Shown piece by piece: positions 36,008-48,049 of a stretch of DNA of 64,000 bases (position 1 is the first letter of the stretch; the number at the start of each line of letters is the position of its first letter). Below the pieces are notes generated by a model. It worked only from the letters and a program-made list of their open reading frames with translations. It made no database searches and was not told where the DNA came from. Source of the DNA: Tremella fuciformis (Eukaryota; Basidiomycota; Tremellomycetes; Tremellales; Tremellaceae); contig CP136490.1 of NCBI GenBank assembly GCA_032768795.1, positions 8,246,001-8,310,000 on the forward strand, in the 5' to 3' direction. A program made the translations under genes and the position numbers.

Positions 36008-37165
36008 TTAGGCAGTGTCGACGGTCTTGCCGGCAGTACCGCGCAGGAGACCGGTACGGCGGGCAGCAATGAGACCGGCTTTTTGACCTGCGGGGGCGTC
36101 GCGGGCCATAGTCGAGGCGTGACCGATGTGCTGGTGGTTACCACCACCGTGCTGTCCGTCAGTTTCATGTCCGGTGAAACGGCCGGGGGTGGACACACCG
36201 GGTGGTCGACGGGGTTCATGGCAACACCACGAGTACGGGGCCACGAGTTCCTCTTGGCCTTCATCAAGTGGAACTTCCTGCCGGCCTTGAGGAAAGGCTT
36301 GTCGATACGGCCGCCGCCGGCGACGATCCCGACAGTCGCACGGCACCGCGAGTTGATGACGGCCTTGGTGCCGGAGGGCAGACGCACGCGGGTCTTGCCG
36401 TCCTCGCCGTGGCCGATGACGGTGGCGTAGTTCCCCGACGTCCGGGCGAGCGCTCCGCGGTCACCGATCTTCTCCTCGACGTTGCAGACGATGGTTCCTT
36501 CGGGGCATTGGGAGATGGGGAGGACGTTGCCGACGTTGAGGGTGGCCTTCTTGCCGCAGTAGATGAACGAGCCGGTCGAGATGCCCTCGGTCGCAATGAA
36601 AGTCTCCTTGCGGAGCTTGTAGCGGTACGGGTCACGGAAGACGACGGTCGCGAGGGGAGCACCACTGCTCGTGAGCACTGCGGCCTCTGTACCTCCCCAT
36701 CCACCGATCCACCCTTCTCTCCGTCGCGCACACATTTCCTCTCACTCTCCCGCCCAGCATCCTTTTCAATTTCCGCCGTGTCTTCCCTGCCTCCCAAGTT
36801 GAATCACAACTCACCGGCCAGCGTCGTGGATGATGTCCCGGACAACACCGCGAATGTACCCGTTCTTCTCCGCAAAGTCGAGGTTCCTCAACCGTGCCGG
36901 GTTCTTGTTGTGGTGGGTGTGGGACTTGAAGATCCCCCCGGACTTTCTTTGGGCGCGGATGACTCGCTAGGATGATCAGCACCGCCCTTGCACTCTTCTG
37001 CCGCCCCAGCATCTCCCGCCGCTCCCAAGATCTCCCTTCCTCGCCTGCTTGACATCCCTCTCAGACGCCATGTCCAGCTCTCATCTCCCATCTTCCCTTT
37101 CTAGTCCACCTTCCAGCACACGAGACATAAGATGGGGATGGCCAAGATCGAAGACTTACACCCAT
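36008..37165 (-). CDS. RPL2: 60S ribosomal protein uL2 (L8)
   Basis: First exon is only ATG GGT (MG), followed by a long intron (about 195 nt) ending CCTAG, then [40 protein letters not shown] and DIIHDAGR. A second long intron (about 160 nt) precedes [20 protein letters not shown]. The third, 45-50 nt, splits the highly conserved [19 protein letters not shown]. The protein ends [13 protein letters not shown]. Near-universal sequence for uL2, which organises the peptidyl transferase centre. Position of the first intron right after two codons is common in fungal ribosomal protein genes. It is the strongest identification in the window. Confidence 0.96.
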
Positions 37166-37500
37166 GGTCTGGACGTCAGTATATACTACTACGAAGCAGC
37201 AGGTATGCTCACGACTGATCGAGGTCTTGAAGGTTAAAGAAAGGCCTCTAGCTATGCACGACTCTGCACCCAAAAGGCAGGACCGAGAGCCAGGGCCTGG
37301 AGAAGGAGCGGAGTTTCGGCGATATGACCAATGGCGTTATTTCTGATTTAGTTCTTAAGTCCGATACCGTCGGTGCTGTCCCTGAGCCAGCTCCAGCTGA
37401 GCGTCCGCTTCGCCGCCATGATGCATGCAGCATGCAGCGCCTCGTATCCCATCCTCATGACTGGACCCTATGCGTACATATATTGATACAAGTGACGGCC
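37166..37500. promoter_or_regulatory. uL2 promoter region
   Basis: About 335 bp upstream of uL2 and downstream of the Psy2 gene stop. GTATATACTG lies about 15 bp before the uL2 ATG on the minus strand. No ORF with motifs. Confidence 0.45.
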
Positions 37501-40500
37501 TCATCCCCGGCCTCCCAGCTTCCTGCCGAGCGAAAACCCAAGCCGTATCCGCTTCGACTCCTTCTCTTTGACCGGTGTGCCTTCCCGTTTCTCTGTCCCT
37601 CCCTTACCGGCAGGTGTCGGTGTGGACGGCGCAGACTCTCTCGTCTTGCTCGGTATTGGTGTCGCCGGCCGCTGTTGTTGTGTATCCCGCGCTTTCGCTC
37701 CGACCAATAGTCCGGCAAATCCCTCGTCTTCGTCGTCCTCTTCCATCCGCTTGCGCCGCATGCGCATGGCCACCTCCCCTAAATCCGTCTCTAGATCTGC
37801 AGTAGCCGCCGCGGACGTCGGTGCAATGCGTGGTGATGCTGCGCCAGAGGACGAGTCAGAATCTGACGCGTCGTCGTAATCTAGCCCTAGGGCCGCACTG
37901 ACAGACGGCCCGCTGGACGAGGAGGTGGATGGCGAGAGCGCCGAGCCAGAGTTGCGCTTCGGTGGCGGACCACCTTGAGCGCGCGGTCGCCGTTTCGAAG
38001 GAAGCATAGTCGTCGTAGTGGGTGGTTTCGGCCCTGGCTCTTCGTCGTCTGAGGCATTGAAGTAGTCCTCTTCGGCAGCCTCGGCCCGCCGGGCCGTCGA
38101 CGATTCTGCTTCGGGCATCGTGAGCAGAGGCGCTGGAGGTGGCTCGTTGTTCTGTTCCCAGCGAGAGGTGAGACGGACAATGAACCCTCGGAGATACGGC
38201 CGAGACACGAGTGCCTCTATACGGGGTCGATAAGAATCGAATAGGTAGTTGATGATCGGCTTGACATTCTCCTTCCACATCAGCCTTGTTACCACGAGCA
38301 ACGCGCGGCTTACCTTGCGAATCAGATCAAGCACGTCCATACATGCCGAGCTTAGCATGTTATCGCGACCGCTTTCGTGCTCGAGAATATGGAATAAGGG
38401 CGCCAATAGATCGTTCTTGACAAAGTACCGGTGAATGAAGTGGTTCTGGGATTTTAGACAGGATTTGACGAAACGCAAAGCAGCTGAGCAGTCAGCAGGT
38501 ATTCATTGGATTCAGAAGCAGGCTTACCGTGCCGTAGGGGCTTGTGCTTGATGTAGAGGAGGGAGACCACTTTTCGTGATATTGGGTTGGAGAGGATAAA
38601 GTAGGAGCCGCGATGCGAGTGCACCATCAGGCAGTAGCTGAGGAGCTCCACTAGCTGCAAGAGCAGCGTCGCCTGCTCCCTTGATAGCTGGTAGGGCGGA
38701 TCCATGTTGGCCGTGATCTCCGGTAGATCTATGATAGGCTTGAACAGCAGGTTGCACGATGTGTCGTAGAAGAAGGTGATGAAACTCTCGACGATCGGTC
38801 CTTCCTTGCGACCCAAAAACGACTGACAGGTCAGACTCAATGTGTCCTTCAGGGAGGAAAACAGCCCACCTCGGCCTCGGTAGCAGTTTCTAACAAGGTC
38901 CGCATCGAATCGGAGATCTGGCTGACCAGTCCCATGTTCTTGGTAGTCGACATGAGATTGATCATCTCCACAAGCAGTGTCCGGCGTTTGGCTTCCTCCT
39001 CCTTGAGCGTGTGCATCCGTACCGCATTGACATCGTGCTCGACCGCAAGAGTAAGGCTTTCGGCCGCTGCGTGTAGCATCTGCGGCTCAGGACGTCGGAA
39101 CGCCCACTCGCAGACCGTGAACAGCCCTCGGTCCATCAGGTTTCGGTACAAGGCGAGTCGTGACTGGACCTGAATGCCTTTGCCCATGAGCATCAGCTGG
39201 TGGAGGAACAGCATGATATCGCGCTTCTTCTCGTCCAGGGGCTCAGTGACGCTCGAGTCGGAGTTCAAGTTGAGAGACTTGAAGTCCGCAAAGAGCTCGG
39301 TCAGGAAAGCATCATTCGTCTGGATCCAGTTGATGATGTCGGCCTGATTGTAGAAGACAAAGCCGTTTAATATGCCGAATGTCGGGTCGTCGAGCACACG
39401 GGCCAGGACGACGTCTTTGAGGTAGAGGACACGGTATGTCTGGTGGATCTTGTGGAGGATTGTCTCATCCTTGATCGGTACCACCTCTTTGAAGCGGGCA
39501 ATATCTTGGAAGAACTGTCGATATGAAGCTTTCAAATTGGGGAATTCCGGGTCGTCTGCCCATTAGCGTTCTCAAGACAGGCATGGCTTTGTCCTACACT
39601 CAAGCATCCCAATGACACCCATGAAGACCTCGTCTTGCAAGATGTACTCGAAGATGCCATTGTCGTTGAACAGAACTGCAGTGAGTTTCGCAATGCTACT
39701 GAGCCGATGCAGCGTACGGATGGTCTGCATGAGAGCACAGAGGTGATGGAGGTCTTCCAGATCCTCCAGATCCTCAGCGCTCTCAAACACAGAACAGAGG
39801 GCTTTGATATAATGCTGCCGTGTCAGCTGTGGCCCTTGACTGAAGAGAAACAACAAACCTCGTTCAGTATATGCTCGACCGCCTTCTCTCTGCCTTGCGC
39901 CGACTTTGCCTGCATACGCAGCCAGCCCTCCTGATCCCTAAAAGATAAGCTCAGCTTGCCGCCTGTATCTGGAAGCTGACTTGATATTCCTCAAGGTTGG
40001 AGGCTCCCAAGGTATTCTCGCTGGTGTATCGCCCTGCACCGGACCGATGACTGGGGAGTCTGTCGGTGACGAAGTGCCGGGAACAGGTGGGTCGTTGTCC
40101 ACTGCTATTGAGCCTAGTCCATCTACGGGAGCCACCGTGCTCACGTGGCATGCCATTGAGATGGCGTTGGACCTCTGTGATGAACTGCCATATGTCCTCG
40201 CACCCATCCGGATCCTGAAACGAAAGAGCGATGTCGAGGTGTGTCGAAGGTTCTGTCCAAACAATGAGCGTATCTGCCTGTCAATGGCTGTTCCACCAGG
40301 TCTGACCCAAGCGCACCCTGCTGCCGTGCGTAGATATCATCTTTCTCCACTCTCGCACTCAGTAGCAGCTCCTCTTTCAAGAACCCGCCCGGTCCCTCGC
40401 CTTCTCCCTCCCCAGGCTTGTCGGCCGTATCCTCCGCTTCCACAATCAACAAGGCTAGATCCTGCGAGTGGTCGTAGACGCCCTTGCAGTGCCCCGTCCC

Positions 40501-40961
40501 TCTATCGTACCACGAAGCATCTCGCAGCTCATACACCTGCACGTGGCGATCAAGCAGTCATAGCAGTCGAGGTGGCGGACAGACCAAGAGAGAGAGAGAG
40601 TAGTGTCAGCAGGGGTAACGCTTGCTCTTGAGCAACATACCTTGACCCGCTTGCCCTCATTGGACGGTCCGGCCTGCATCAACGCAGGTCCATCGTCCGC
40701 CTGACTTTCAGAGCCGTCGAGCTCAATGGCATCGCCCGGGGTGAGCTCAGCATCGGGGTCTCCATCCTCCAATACCACCTCGTCCTCCTTCTCCGCCGGC
40801 CGGGGCGTCAGCTCCGGCGAGCGCCTGCGTCTCGAGGAGCCGGAGCTCGACCCCACACCCGAATCATCTTGAGGCTCGGCCGGATCCGCCTGGTCGGACG
40901 AGTCGAGGTCGACATCGGCGAGGAGATCCGCCGACGATTTGGTCGCGGACAGCTCGGCCAT
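37501..40961 (-). CDS. PSY2: Protein phosphatase 4 regulatory subunit 3 (Psy2/SMEK)
   Basis: An acidic, Ser-rich N-terminal 110 residues (MAELSATKSSADLLADVDLD) precede an EVH1/RanBP-like domain: VYELRDASWYDRGTGHCKGV, RVEKDDIYARQQGTLIVWTE, IALSFQDPDGCEDIWQFITE. The SMK-1 (DUF625) domain and armadillo-like helices follow: LKASYRQFFQDIARFKEVVP, HKIHQTYRVLYLKDVVLARV, DPTFGILNGFVFYNQADIIN, FLGRKEGPIVESFITFFYDT and ALRFVKSCLKSQNHFIHRYF. The C-terminal 250 residues are disordered, acidic then basic, ending RIRLGFSLGRKLGGRG. Known role: targeting PP4 catalytic subunit to DNA-damage and cell-cycle substrates. The N-terminal acidic extension is longer than in animal homologues. Confidence 0.92.
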
Positions 40962-41353
40962 ACAGGCGGCGGGGCGACGAGCGTGTCACTGGGTCGGATA
41001 TCGGCACAGCCTACCGTGATATCGGGGCGGAGGGGTAGGCCGGCGAGGCGGGACTGAGCGACGCTACAGGTTGGATGCTGGATGTATTGGGAGTGAAAGG
41101 GGTGGTCGTTGGAGTGAGAGGCGAGAACCCATCAGCCGGTACTCAGAATTTGATCCCGTCAGTCTCATCTCGTCTGCCCACACGCGCCTGGACTGAATTC
41201 ACTCGGGTTTGCATGTCGCATGCGATCCTCTGCTTGCCGTTCGACTTAGACCTCTGAGATTTCGTCCGGCCACGGCGCCTGCACAGGACCACGATCTCCG
41301 AGAGGTGTTAAGAACGGAGCGGCGAGATCCTTTCTGCCGACGCCGTCAGCCAA
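40962..41353. promoter_or_regulatory. Divergent promoter region
   Basis: About 390 bp between the Psy2 (minus) and Ulp1 (plus) start codons. Nothing beyond short shadow ORFs. Confidence 0.45.
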
Positions 41354-43504
41354 ATGCTCGACTCTCCGAGCACACAAAAACGACGGCGTTCATCCTTGTC
41401 TATTCTGCAACCATCGAGCAGCGAAATCCCGGCAGCCAAGCGGACTCGCCAAAGTCACTACACGCCCGCGGAAGGAGCTTCACATTTCGTATCTCAGATC
41501 GCCTGGACTCCAAAGGGTCTCATTGGCGAGCTGATGGGCCTCTTTCGACGTCCGTCCCAACAGCGACCGACGGGTGTGTCTCGTCAGCATCCGAGGGAGT
41601 CTGACTGACGCAACACAGACAAGAGGCTGAGAACGGTGCCAAATGGACATGCTACGCCGACTTCGCTGCCAAAAGGAGCGTCCAGTCTGATCGCGACACA
41701 TCCGCAAGGATCCCTTGCTCTGCTGGAAGAAGCGGATAGGCAGAGAAGCCGACCGAGCCTCAGTCCACCAGGGGGCGTAGTGGATCTCACGACAGCGTCG
41801 GACGATGGAGAGGATGCTCCTCAAGCTGGACCGTCGCGACTTCCAGCTACCACCTCAACTCGCCCCGGCTTTCCCATTGCGACATCCACACCTATGCTGT
41901 TTGACGAAGGTGCCCTGGCCCCTCGGCGCATAACGCGGCAACCTTCACGCCCCGATCTGTCATCCCACAAGAAGCTCGGCAGGCGATATGAGTGGATGCA
42001 CGGAGGTGGGGGGCCGGCAGTGGAAGCGCCGCCCTCGCCGCGGCGTGTGCCTTCCAAAACAGCTTTCGGCAGTCGGATGAAGCAAAAGTCACAGACCCTA
42101 GCAGCACAACGAGCGCTTGAGAAGCTGGGGCAGGACCCACAGGGAGACCACAAGAGCATACAAAGTGTACTTCGGATGTTCAATATTGAGCGGGCTCGAA
42201 GTCGCAAAGCGGAGAAGCAACACCAGATCAATGGTTGGTCTCGAGGTAGCCGGATCGGCACAGGCACTGATCATCAGTGCAAAAGGGCAACGACTCGCGA
42301 ACTCTGTTCGAGCAGCAGTTGCAAGCGGAGCCAGCTCGGACGTTGGATGCTCAGTTGAAGAAGACGCCGCCGGTGGGTCCCTCGGTGCGTATGCAGCTTC
42401 GTGGGACTGACGTGATAAGAAATACAGGCCAGAGATCGTACATCGAACCAGTGTGAAGGCGCAGGAAGATGGACGAAGACAGTGAGTCCGCTGAGAAGCA
42501 TCTGAGCTCGAGCTGACGAGAAGGCGTTCCGGTGAGATCGAAAAGATCCTGAGTCGGATCCGGCTCGAAGAAGCCGATGAGGAGAGGAAGATCCGGGAAC
42601 GCTTGACGCCGCGGCCACCGAAAGCATTGAAGCAAGACCAGCAGGCGCTGGTAAGTGCGCTTCAGCAATGGCAGGGCCGGGTCTGATGGTCAGGTCAAGA
42701 CGTCTATGGCCAATCGTGCCTTCTTCAAGCAGCTATCTGGATACGAGGTCAACTTTGACTCGCTACAACGGTTACGACCGAACTCATGGCTCAACGATGA
42801 ACTTATCAACTACTACGGCACTCTTATTCAGCAGCGCGAAGACGCGCAGGGGAAGCGAAAGATCCACTATTTCAGCTCGTTCTTTTACCCAAAACTTGAG
42901 CAGGGGTACGAGAAATCGAACCTGAAGCGGTGGACAAAGAAGGTGGATCCCAAATTCTCTGAAGTGAGCTGCGCTAATTGCAGGTCGACATCTTTGAGAA
43001 GGATGTAGTGGTGTTCGCGATCAACTACCGGCAGATCCACTGGACAGCGGCGTGCATCAATTTCGAGCGGAAACGATTCGAGTTTTACGACTCGATGGGC
43101 GATACGTCTGGCTCGCGAAAACAGATCTTCCGCGTGAGCAGCGGCAATATCGAGAGGTGGAAAGGAAAGTTGACCGAGCAGAATCTTCGCGCGTACCTGG
43201 ACGCAGAACACCGGCAGAAGAAAGGGGCACCATTCGATCTGGCGGGGTGGAAAGACGCGTGGTCAGACGTGAGTGGCATAGCTGGACGGTTGGGAACGCT
43301 CAGCTGAGCCCGCAGGAGACCCCTCAGCAAGACAACGGGTCCGACTGTGGGGTTTTCTCGTGTCAGACCATCGACGCGCTTGCCCGTGGTCGGGATCTGG
43401 TCGGGGACGACTTTGACTTTGACGCGGGGTCGATGCCGGTATTGAGGAATATGATGGTGTATGAGATTGCGACGGGCAAGCTGATGGAGCGCTGGCCGAA
43501 GTAG
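41354..43504 (+). CDS. ULP1: Ulp1-type SUMO protease
   Basis: Basic, Ser-rich N-terminus (MLDSPSTQKRRRSSLSILQP) followed by a disordered region of about 300 residues and a charged helix (SGEIEKILSRIRLEEADEER). The C48 peptidase domain begins about 42700: NSWLNDELINYYGTLIQQRE, IHYFSSFFYPKL, then the catalytic His in NYRQIHWTAACINFERKRF, the Asp in FYDSMGD, the oxyanion Gln in QQDNGSDCGVFSC and the nucleophile Cys in the same motif. The end is ATGKLMERWPK. Introns near 41580, 42235, 42370, 42480, 42650, 42945, 43135 and 43270 are needed. Known role: SUMO maturation and removal at the nuclear envelope. All catalytic residues are present. Confidence 0.92.
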
Positions 43505-43592
43505 AGGCATCATGGGAGGAGACTGTGCAGATAGTCTATCGCCGTGTGTACAGCTGCATCATCTATCTACCTGGCCCCATTGCCCAGAAGAC

Positions 43593-44687
43593 CTAGTCAG
43601 ATTTTGAGGGTGCTGCCGACCGGCGTTGTTCTGCCGGCGGTCGTGCCCGTCCTCCCTGCTGGTCCGCCCTTCCCGCTGCAGCTCTAGGTGCTGCCGCTGC
43701 TCCTGATCCTGCTACTCCCGCGTCTGTTCGTGGTCTCGGGCTCCGCGACCCCGAGTGCATCCACCTCAAGAGGACCTGCGCCGCCGCGCCACTCGCCAAC
43801 ATCCACACGAAAGGCGGCACACTGCCCAGCTTGTCGCTCGCCAGGCCCGAGAGGAAGATGTACCCTTCGACAAGACCCGACCTGCGCCTCTGTAAGAAAA
43901 CACCCACCTCAGCAAAACAGAAGAGAGGGACGCACCACTTCCCGCCCGGAGACCAGGGGCTGTTCCAGATGGGCAAATCGACCCATTGTCGAGTGGCCAC
44001 GAACTCGTCTAGGAGCTGACCGTCGGACTTGGCTTGTTTGCTAGAGAGGAAGCGCAAGCTTTGTCCGTCGTCCGATACGAACACCAAGTATGGCGGGCTG
44101 ACCCAGTGAGCCCTCACCATACTCTCCCACCAGCCAGCTGGGGGAAGCGAGCTAGGATCCTGAGGAGGCCAACTCGCTTCGCTCGTTGGGTGACTCACCG
44201 AAATATCATCCACCGCGTGCACACCTCGCCCTCTGCGCCATAGTCCACCCGCCCCCAGCGCGTCACATCGCCCCTCTGCGCCGAGGCGAGCGACGCATGG
44301 GTATGAGCGCGGAGGTACGACGGGCTCAGGGGGTCCGTCCCGTGTCTCCTCGTCAGCCCCTCCCCTCACCATTCCAAGAAAGCACTCACACCAACACGAC
44401 CCACTCGCCCTCGTTCAGCAGCCCGATGTTTTCTCGAGTGAGGCGAGTGATGCCCGCCGCGGCGTCGTCGGCTGCTTGGTCGTTGGCGACCGGGTGGCCT
44501 GCAGCCAAGAGGACATAGCGTTTTGCCGTCTCCCAGAACGACGCGCGGGGCACTGCTGCAGCAACAGCAGCGTCGCTGCGGATGAGATACCACTTGCAGT
44601 ACGGGACAGTGGTGCTCACTCGTCTGATGCGGCGGCGCTGCCTAGACAGGTGACGGCTATGACCAGTGCGATAATCCAGCACCGCAT
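43593..44687 (-). CDS. Unknown protein with signal peptide and probable C-terminal membrane segment
   Basis: A clear signal peptide (MRCWIIALVIAVTCLGSAAA) is encoded by exon 1 (44687-44620). Exons 2 (44575-44392) and 3 (44348-43593) keep one frame (335 residues), though further introns inside exon 3 cannot be excluded. The lumenal part has conserved-looking blocks (SFWETAKRYVLLAAGHPV, ITRLTRENIGLLNEGEWVVL, PPYLVFVSDDGQSLRFLSS). Near residue 265 PPFVWMLASGAAAQVLLRWM looks like one membrane segment, followed by an Ala/Arg/Pro-rich cytosolic tail. Topology suggests a type I membrane protein of the secretory pathway. I do not recognise the family. Its stop is only 88 bp from that of Ulp1 (convergent). 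Confidence 0.6.
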
Positions 44688-45120
44688 TTCTGTGTTATGA
44701 GGGAAAATCACGCGCGTGTCGGCCGATATCCCTCTGTAGGTGACATGCATCCGCAGCAGCTACGGCCGCGGCCCCGCACAATGAATGCACTGCAGACCGA
44801 GAGATGCCAAGACATACCAAGGAATCCAGCGTCTCGTCCAGTTGGAGCGACTACCAACGTGATGCATGCATGCATACAGTATGCGGATGCTGGTAACCAT
44901 GCGCGATTTACCCTAAAGGCAGCGGCTATTTCTGTGTGGAATGGTTCGATGCGGGGCAGTAGAGTTTACCACTTCACACGTCATCATCGGACACGGGGCA
45001 TGGCATCATCGCCGCCGCCACCCACCCACTCGGACTTGACCGCATCGCCGCAACACTTATATACACATTGCATCTATAACGGGACACCCCATCCGCCCCT
45101 TGACATCAGACACATACACG
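44688..45120. promoter_or_regulatory. Divergent promoter with TATA box
   Basis: Separates the membrane-protein gene (minus) from the stomatin-like gene (plus). TATATA at 45058-45063 stands 58 bp before the plus-strand ATG. ATGCATGCATGCAT-like alternation at about 44860-44880 is the only other visible pattern. Confidence 0.5.
45058..45063 (+). promoter_or_regulatory. TATA box
   Basis: TATATA within ACTTATATACAC, 58 bp before the start codon of the stomatin-like gene. Confidence 0.45.
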
Positions 45121-46601
45121 ATGAGCGCCCCAGAGTATAAACCATCCATGGACTCGACAGTCGTCAACAACGGCAAAGCACCCATCACCAACGGCACAGG
45201 GCCGCACGACGACGAGCTCCACCGCTACGTGACAGACGACATGCCACGCCAGGCCAAGATGTCCACCACGGGCATGGCACCAGGAGGGATCGGCCGCCCC
45301 GGTGCCGACAACCTCATCGTGCGTCCCCGTGCTCCATGCCACCTGACAGTGACGGTCCATGTTGACACCCCCAGACCGTCCAGCCCCTCAAAAAGTCCGA
45401 GATGCAGCCGTCGTACGGCCAAGACATGGGCGTCGGCGGGATCGAGCACGGTTTCTACGGCTCGATGATGCAGTGCCTCGGATCGTGCATTGGCACCTTT
45501 GGCATGATCCCCTGCTGCCCGCTCCCGAACCCGTTCAAGAACGTCGGTGCGTCTATCCCACCCGATCCTCAGCAGGCGGAGGACTGACAGGCAGACCAGG
45601 GGAGCGTCGGCCTCGTCTCTCGATTCGGCCAGTTCTACAAGGTCCGCCTCTCCCTTCCTTCCCCGTGGTACCTTTGCTCACTCGCAACAGGCCGTCGACC
45701 CGGGTCTCGTCAACGTCAACGTCTGCTCCGAGTCGATCCGCGTGGTCGACGTCAAGATCCAGCTCACGTCTGTGCCAAGGCAGACGGTGCAGACCAAGGA
45801 CAACGTGTCGGTCGAGATTGACTCGGTCATCTGCTGGCACGGTGGGTTTCTCCATTCCAAGCTGCTGTGAAGCACGCTCTAATGTTTAGTCGTGTCGCCC
45901 TACCGCGCCGCGTTTGGCATCAACGATGTGCGCTGGGCACTCGTCGAGCGAGCGCGTGAGTCGTTGGCATTGTGTACTTGTGACTAGCTGACCGAGCAGA
46001 GACGACTTTGCGCCAGGTCGTCGGCGGCCGTGTCCTGCAAAGCGTCATCTCTGACCGCGAAGGCCTCGCGCAGGAAGTAGCTGAGATTGTGCGTCTCCTC
46101 TCCATCTGACACTCCAATGCTTATGCGCCAGATCGAGGCCACCGCCGAAAAGTGGGGTGTGGCCATCGAGTCGATCCTGCTCAAAGACATCAACTTCTCC
46201 GTCGAGCTGCAGCAGTCGCTCTCGTCTGCCGCCACGCAGAAACGTATCGGCGAGTCGAAAGTCATCGCCGCGCGTGCCGAAGTGGACGCCGCCAAGCTCA
46301 TGCGCCAAGCCGCCGACGTGGGTCCCCCTCCCCTCCAAGTCCGGAAGAATGCTGAGACCAGATCCTCGCGTCGCCTGCGGCCATGCAGATCCGCCAGCTC
46401 GAGGCGCTGCAGGCCATGGCCCGCTCGTCCTCGTCCAAGGTCGTCTTTGTCCCCATGAACCTCAGCGGCATGGGCGCCGCAGGCATGGACCACGTCGCCC
46501 AGCAGATTGCGGCCTCGGGTCACGAGGGCGAGTACAATGCCCAGGCTGGCCCTGGTCCCGCTAGCAACGCCGGCCTGATCAGCGCCATGGCGAGTGTCTA
46601 G
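45121..46601 (+). CDS. Stomatin-like SPFH (band 7) protein
   Basis: Spliced across about seven short introns. A hydrophilic N-terminal region (MSAPEYKPSMDSTVVNNGKA) is followed by a Cys/Gly-rich hydrophobic stretch (MMQCLGSCIGTFGMIPCCPL), likely the membrane hairpin or palmitoylation site. Then the SPFH domain: VDQGSVGLVSRFGQFYKAVD, VDVKIQLTSVPRQTVQTKDN, VSVEIDSVICWHVVSPYRAA and QVVGGRVLQSVISDREGLAQ, with the stomatin helix KWGVAIESILLKDINFSVEL and AATQKRIGESKVIAARAEVD. The C-terminus is SKVVFVPMNLSGMG plus an Ala/Gly tail. Known role: oligomeric scaffolds in membrane microdomains of plasma membrane or mitochondria; which compartment is not clear here. Confidence 0.9.
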
Positions 46602-46622
46602 GCATGGTGTGGGCAGGGAATG

Positions 46623-46657
46623 TTCTGTGTTCTGTGTTCTGCGTTCTGCGTTCTGCG
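46623..46657. repeat. 7-bp tandem repeat TTCTGYG x5
   Basis: Five uninterrupted copies of TTCTGTG/TTCTGCG just after the stomatin-like stop codon. A minisatellite in a 3' UTR; no function inferred. Confidence 0.8.
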
Positions 46658-46811
46658 ATACGTCTGCTTTGTGTCTAAATTCTTACGGAGAGGTGTACGA
46701 TGAGGGCAGCGGTAATATAGTGTGTAGCATGCAACGGTCTGTGCCTACATTCTGCCAAGGGTGGTGCATGCGGGGTATAAACATATCCTATACGGGTCTC
46801 GTAAGTCAAGG

Positions 46812-47674
46812 TCAATCCCACTTGATCTGCCATGAGCTCTCCCACCCCGACTTGCGACATGATAGACGAGCTCATTCACCTCTGGATTCAACTTGAAGTG
46901 CTCGTACGCTTCACGATTAAAGAGGGAAATCTCCGTCTCGTTCTCTACCCATGAGCCCTTCATGACAATACAGCAGAGGAGGCGACGCACCCGCTCCAAT
47001 GGAGGCGAGGGTGGCCTCGGGATCAGAGAGGATCCAATCGTCATTGTCGAGATTGATAATCAAGTTCTGCGTCTATCGAGTCAGCGACCCCCAGCGGCGT
47101 GTCGAGCGCGAGAGTGGCCAGGCGAGCAACGAAGGGTCGAGGCAGTGATATGAGGTAGTAGGAGAGAGAAGAGAGATACCTTGTGCCCATGCGCCTGGGT
47201 ATACAGCTTGAACGTATCTACCATACCATCAGCCCTCCTCTCTCCCATTTGTTGTGAACAAGAGAGAACGCACCAAGAACGAGCGAGCGATACGGCTTGA
47301 ACCCCGGGGTGGTACTGACAGCTAGGCGTCAGCTCTCCTCTCCCCTCAGCTCCCCTCCTCTCCTGCTGCTCTTGCTGCAGGCAGGATTGCCCAGTAATAA
47401 TGTTGCTTTAAGGGGAAGAGAGCAAAGGGGAGAAGAGAGTCGACTTACCCGCCTGGCACCGCCGCATGAGCCCGCCGACCGTCTCGCGCTCGAGGTCCAC
47501 ACCGCGCAATACGAGGCTCTTCTGGGTGCGAAACTCGAACGACTTGATGACGCGTATGGTGAGTGTCGCGTTGGTCTTGGGCAGGAGTTCGGTGGCGAGA
47601 GGCTCGTGTTCGCTCAGATGCGGATGGGCAGCCTCATCTACCCCTAATGGGGTCGCGGCAGCCGAGGGGTCCAT
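46812..47674 (-). CDS. UPF0538 family protein (C2orf76-like)
   Basis: Begins MDPSAAATPLGVDEA, then ATLTIRVIKSFEFRTQKSLV, LRGVDLERETVGGLMRRCQA. After several introns come TPGFKPYRSLVLDTFKLYTQ, AHGHKTQNLIINLDNDDWIL and ENETEISLFNREAYEHFKLN. A final intron yields NPEIKWD and the stop at 46812. This string of motifs is characteristic of UPF0538, a small conserved eukaryotic family of unknown function. Only the last splice gives the family's typical ending, which supports it. Confidence 0.85.
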
Positions 47675-48049
47675 GTTCGCTGTGTCGACCGTAGTCTTGT
47701 CCTTCTGTGCTATCTGCGCGACATGCCAATGGCGATATTCAATCCAGATACAACAGCAAAATCAAAAAAGCACTTTGGATGGAAATTTCCAGTGGCAAAT
47801 CACTCGGTCCCACTTGGCGTCCATTCTTATCATGACCCACAACTTGGACTCGCAACACCACACCTGCATTCACATACTGCTTCGGCCTGAAAGAGATTCA
47901 TTGACACATGCGGAAAACGAAGAGAGTAGGGTCGACTTGGTTTACGGGGACGAGGGAGGGACGAACGAGGGGGAGATGTGAAAGCCTTAACTACTACCAC
48001 CCGTGCAATGACACATGAGAAAGCGCCAGTAACCCGAGATGTACGTCGT
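47675..48049. other. Intergenic, no supported gene
   Basis: About 375 bp between UPF0538 (start) and 14-3-3 (stop), both minus strand. Presumably the UPF0538 promoter and the 14-3-3 3' UTR. Confidence 0.45.

Noticed and set aside
36966..37159. C/D-box snoRNA in the first uL2 intron
   Set aside because: GATGAG and CTGA-like fragments exist, but no proper C/D plus C'/D' pair with a terminal stem could be assembled by eye.
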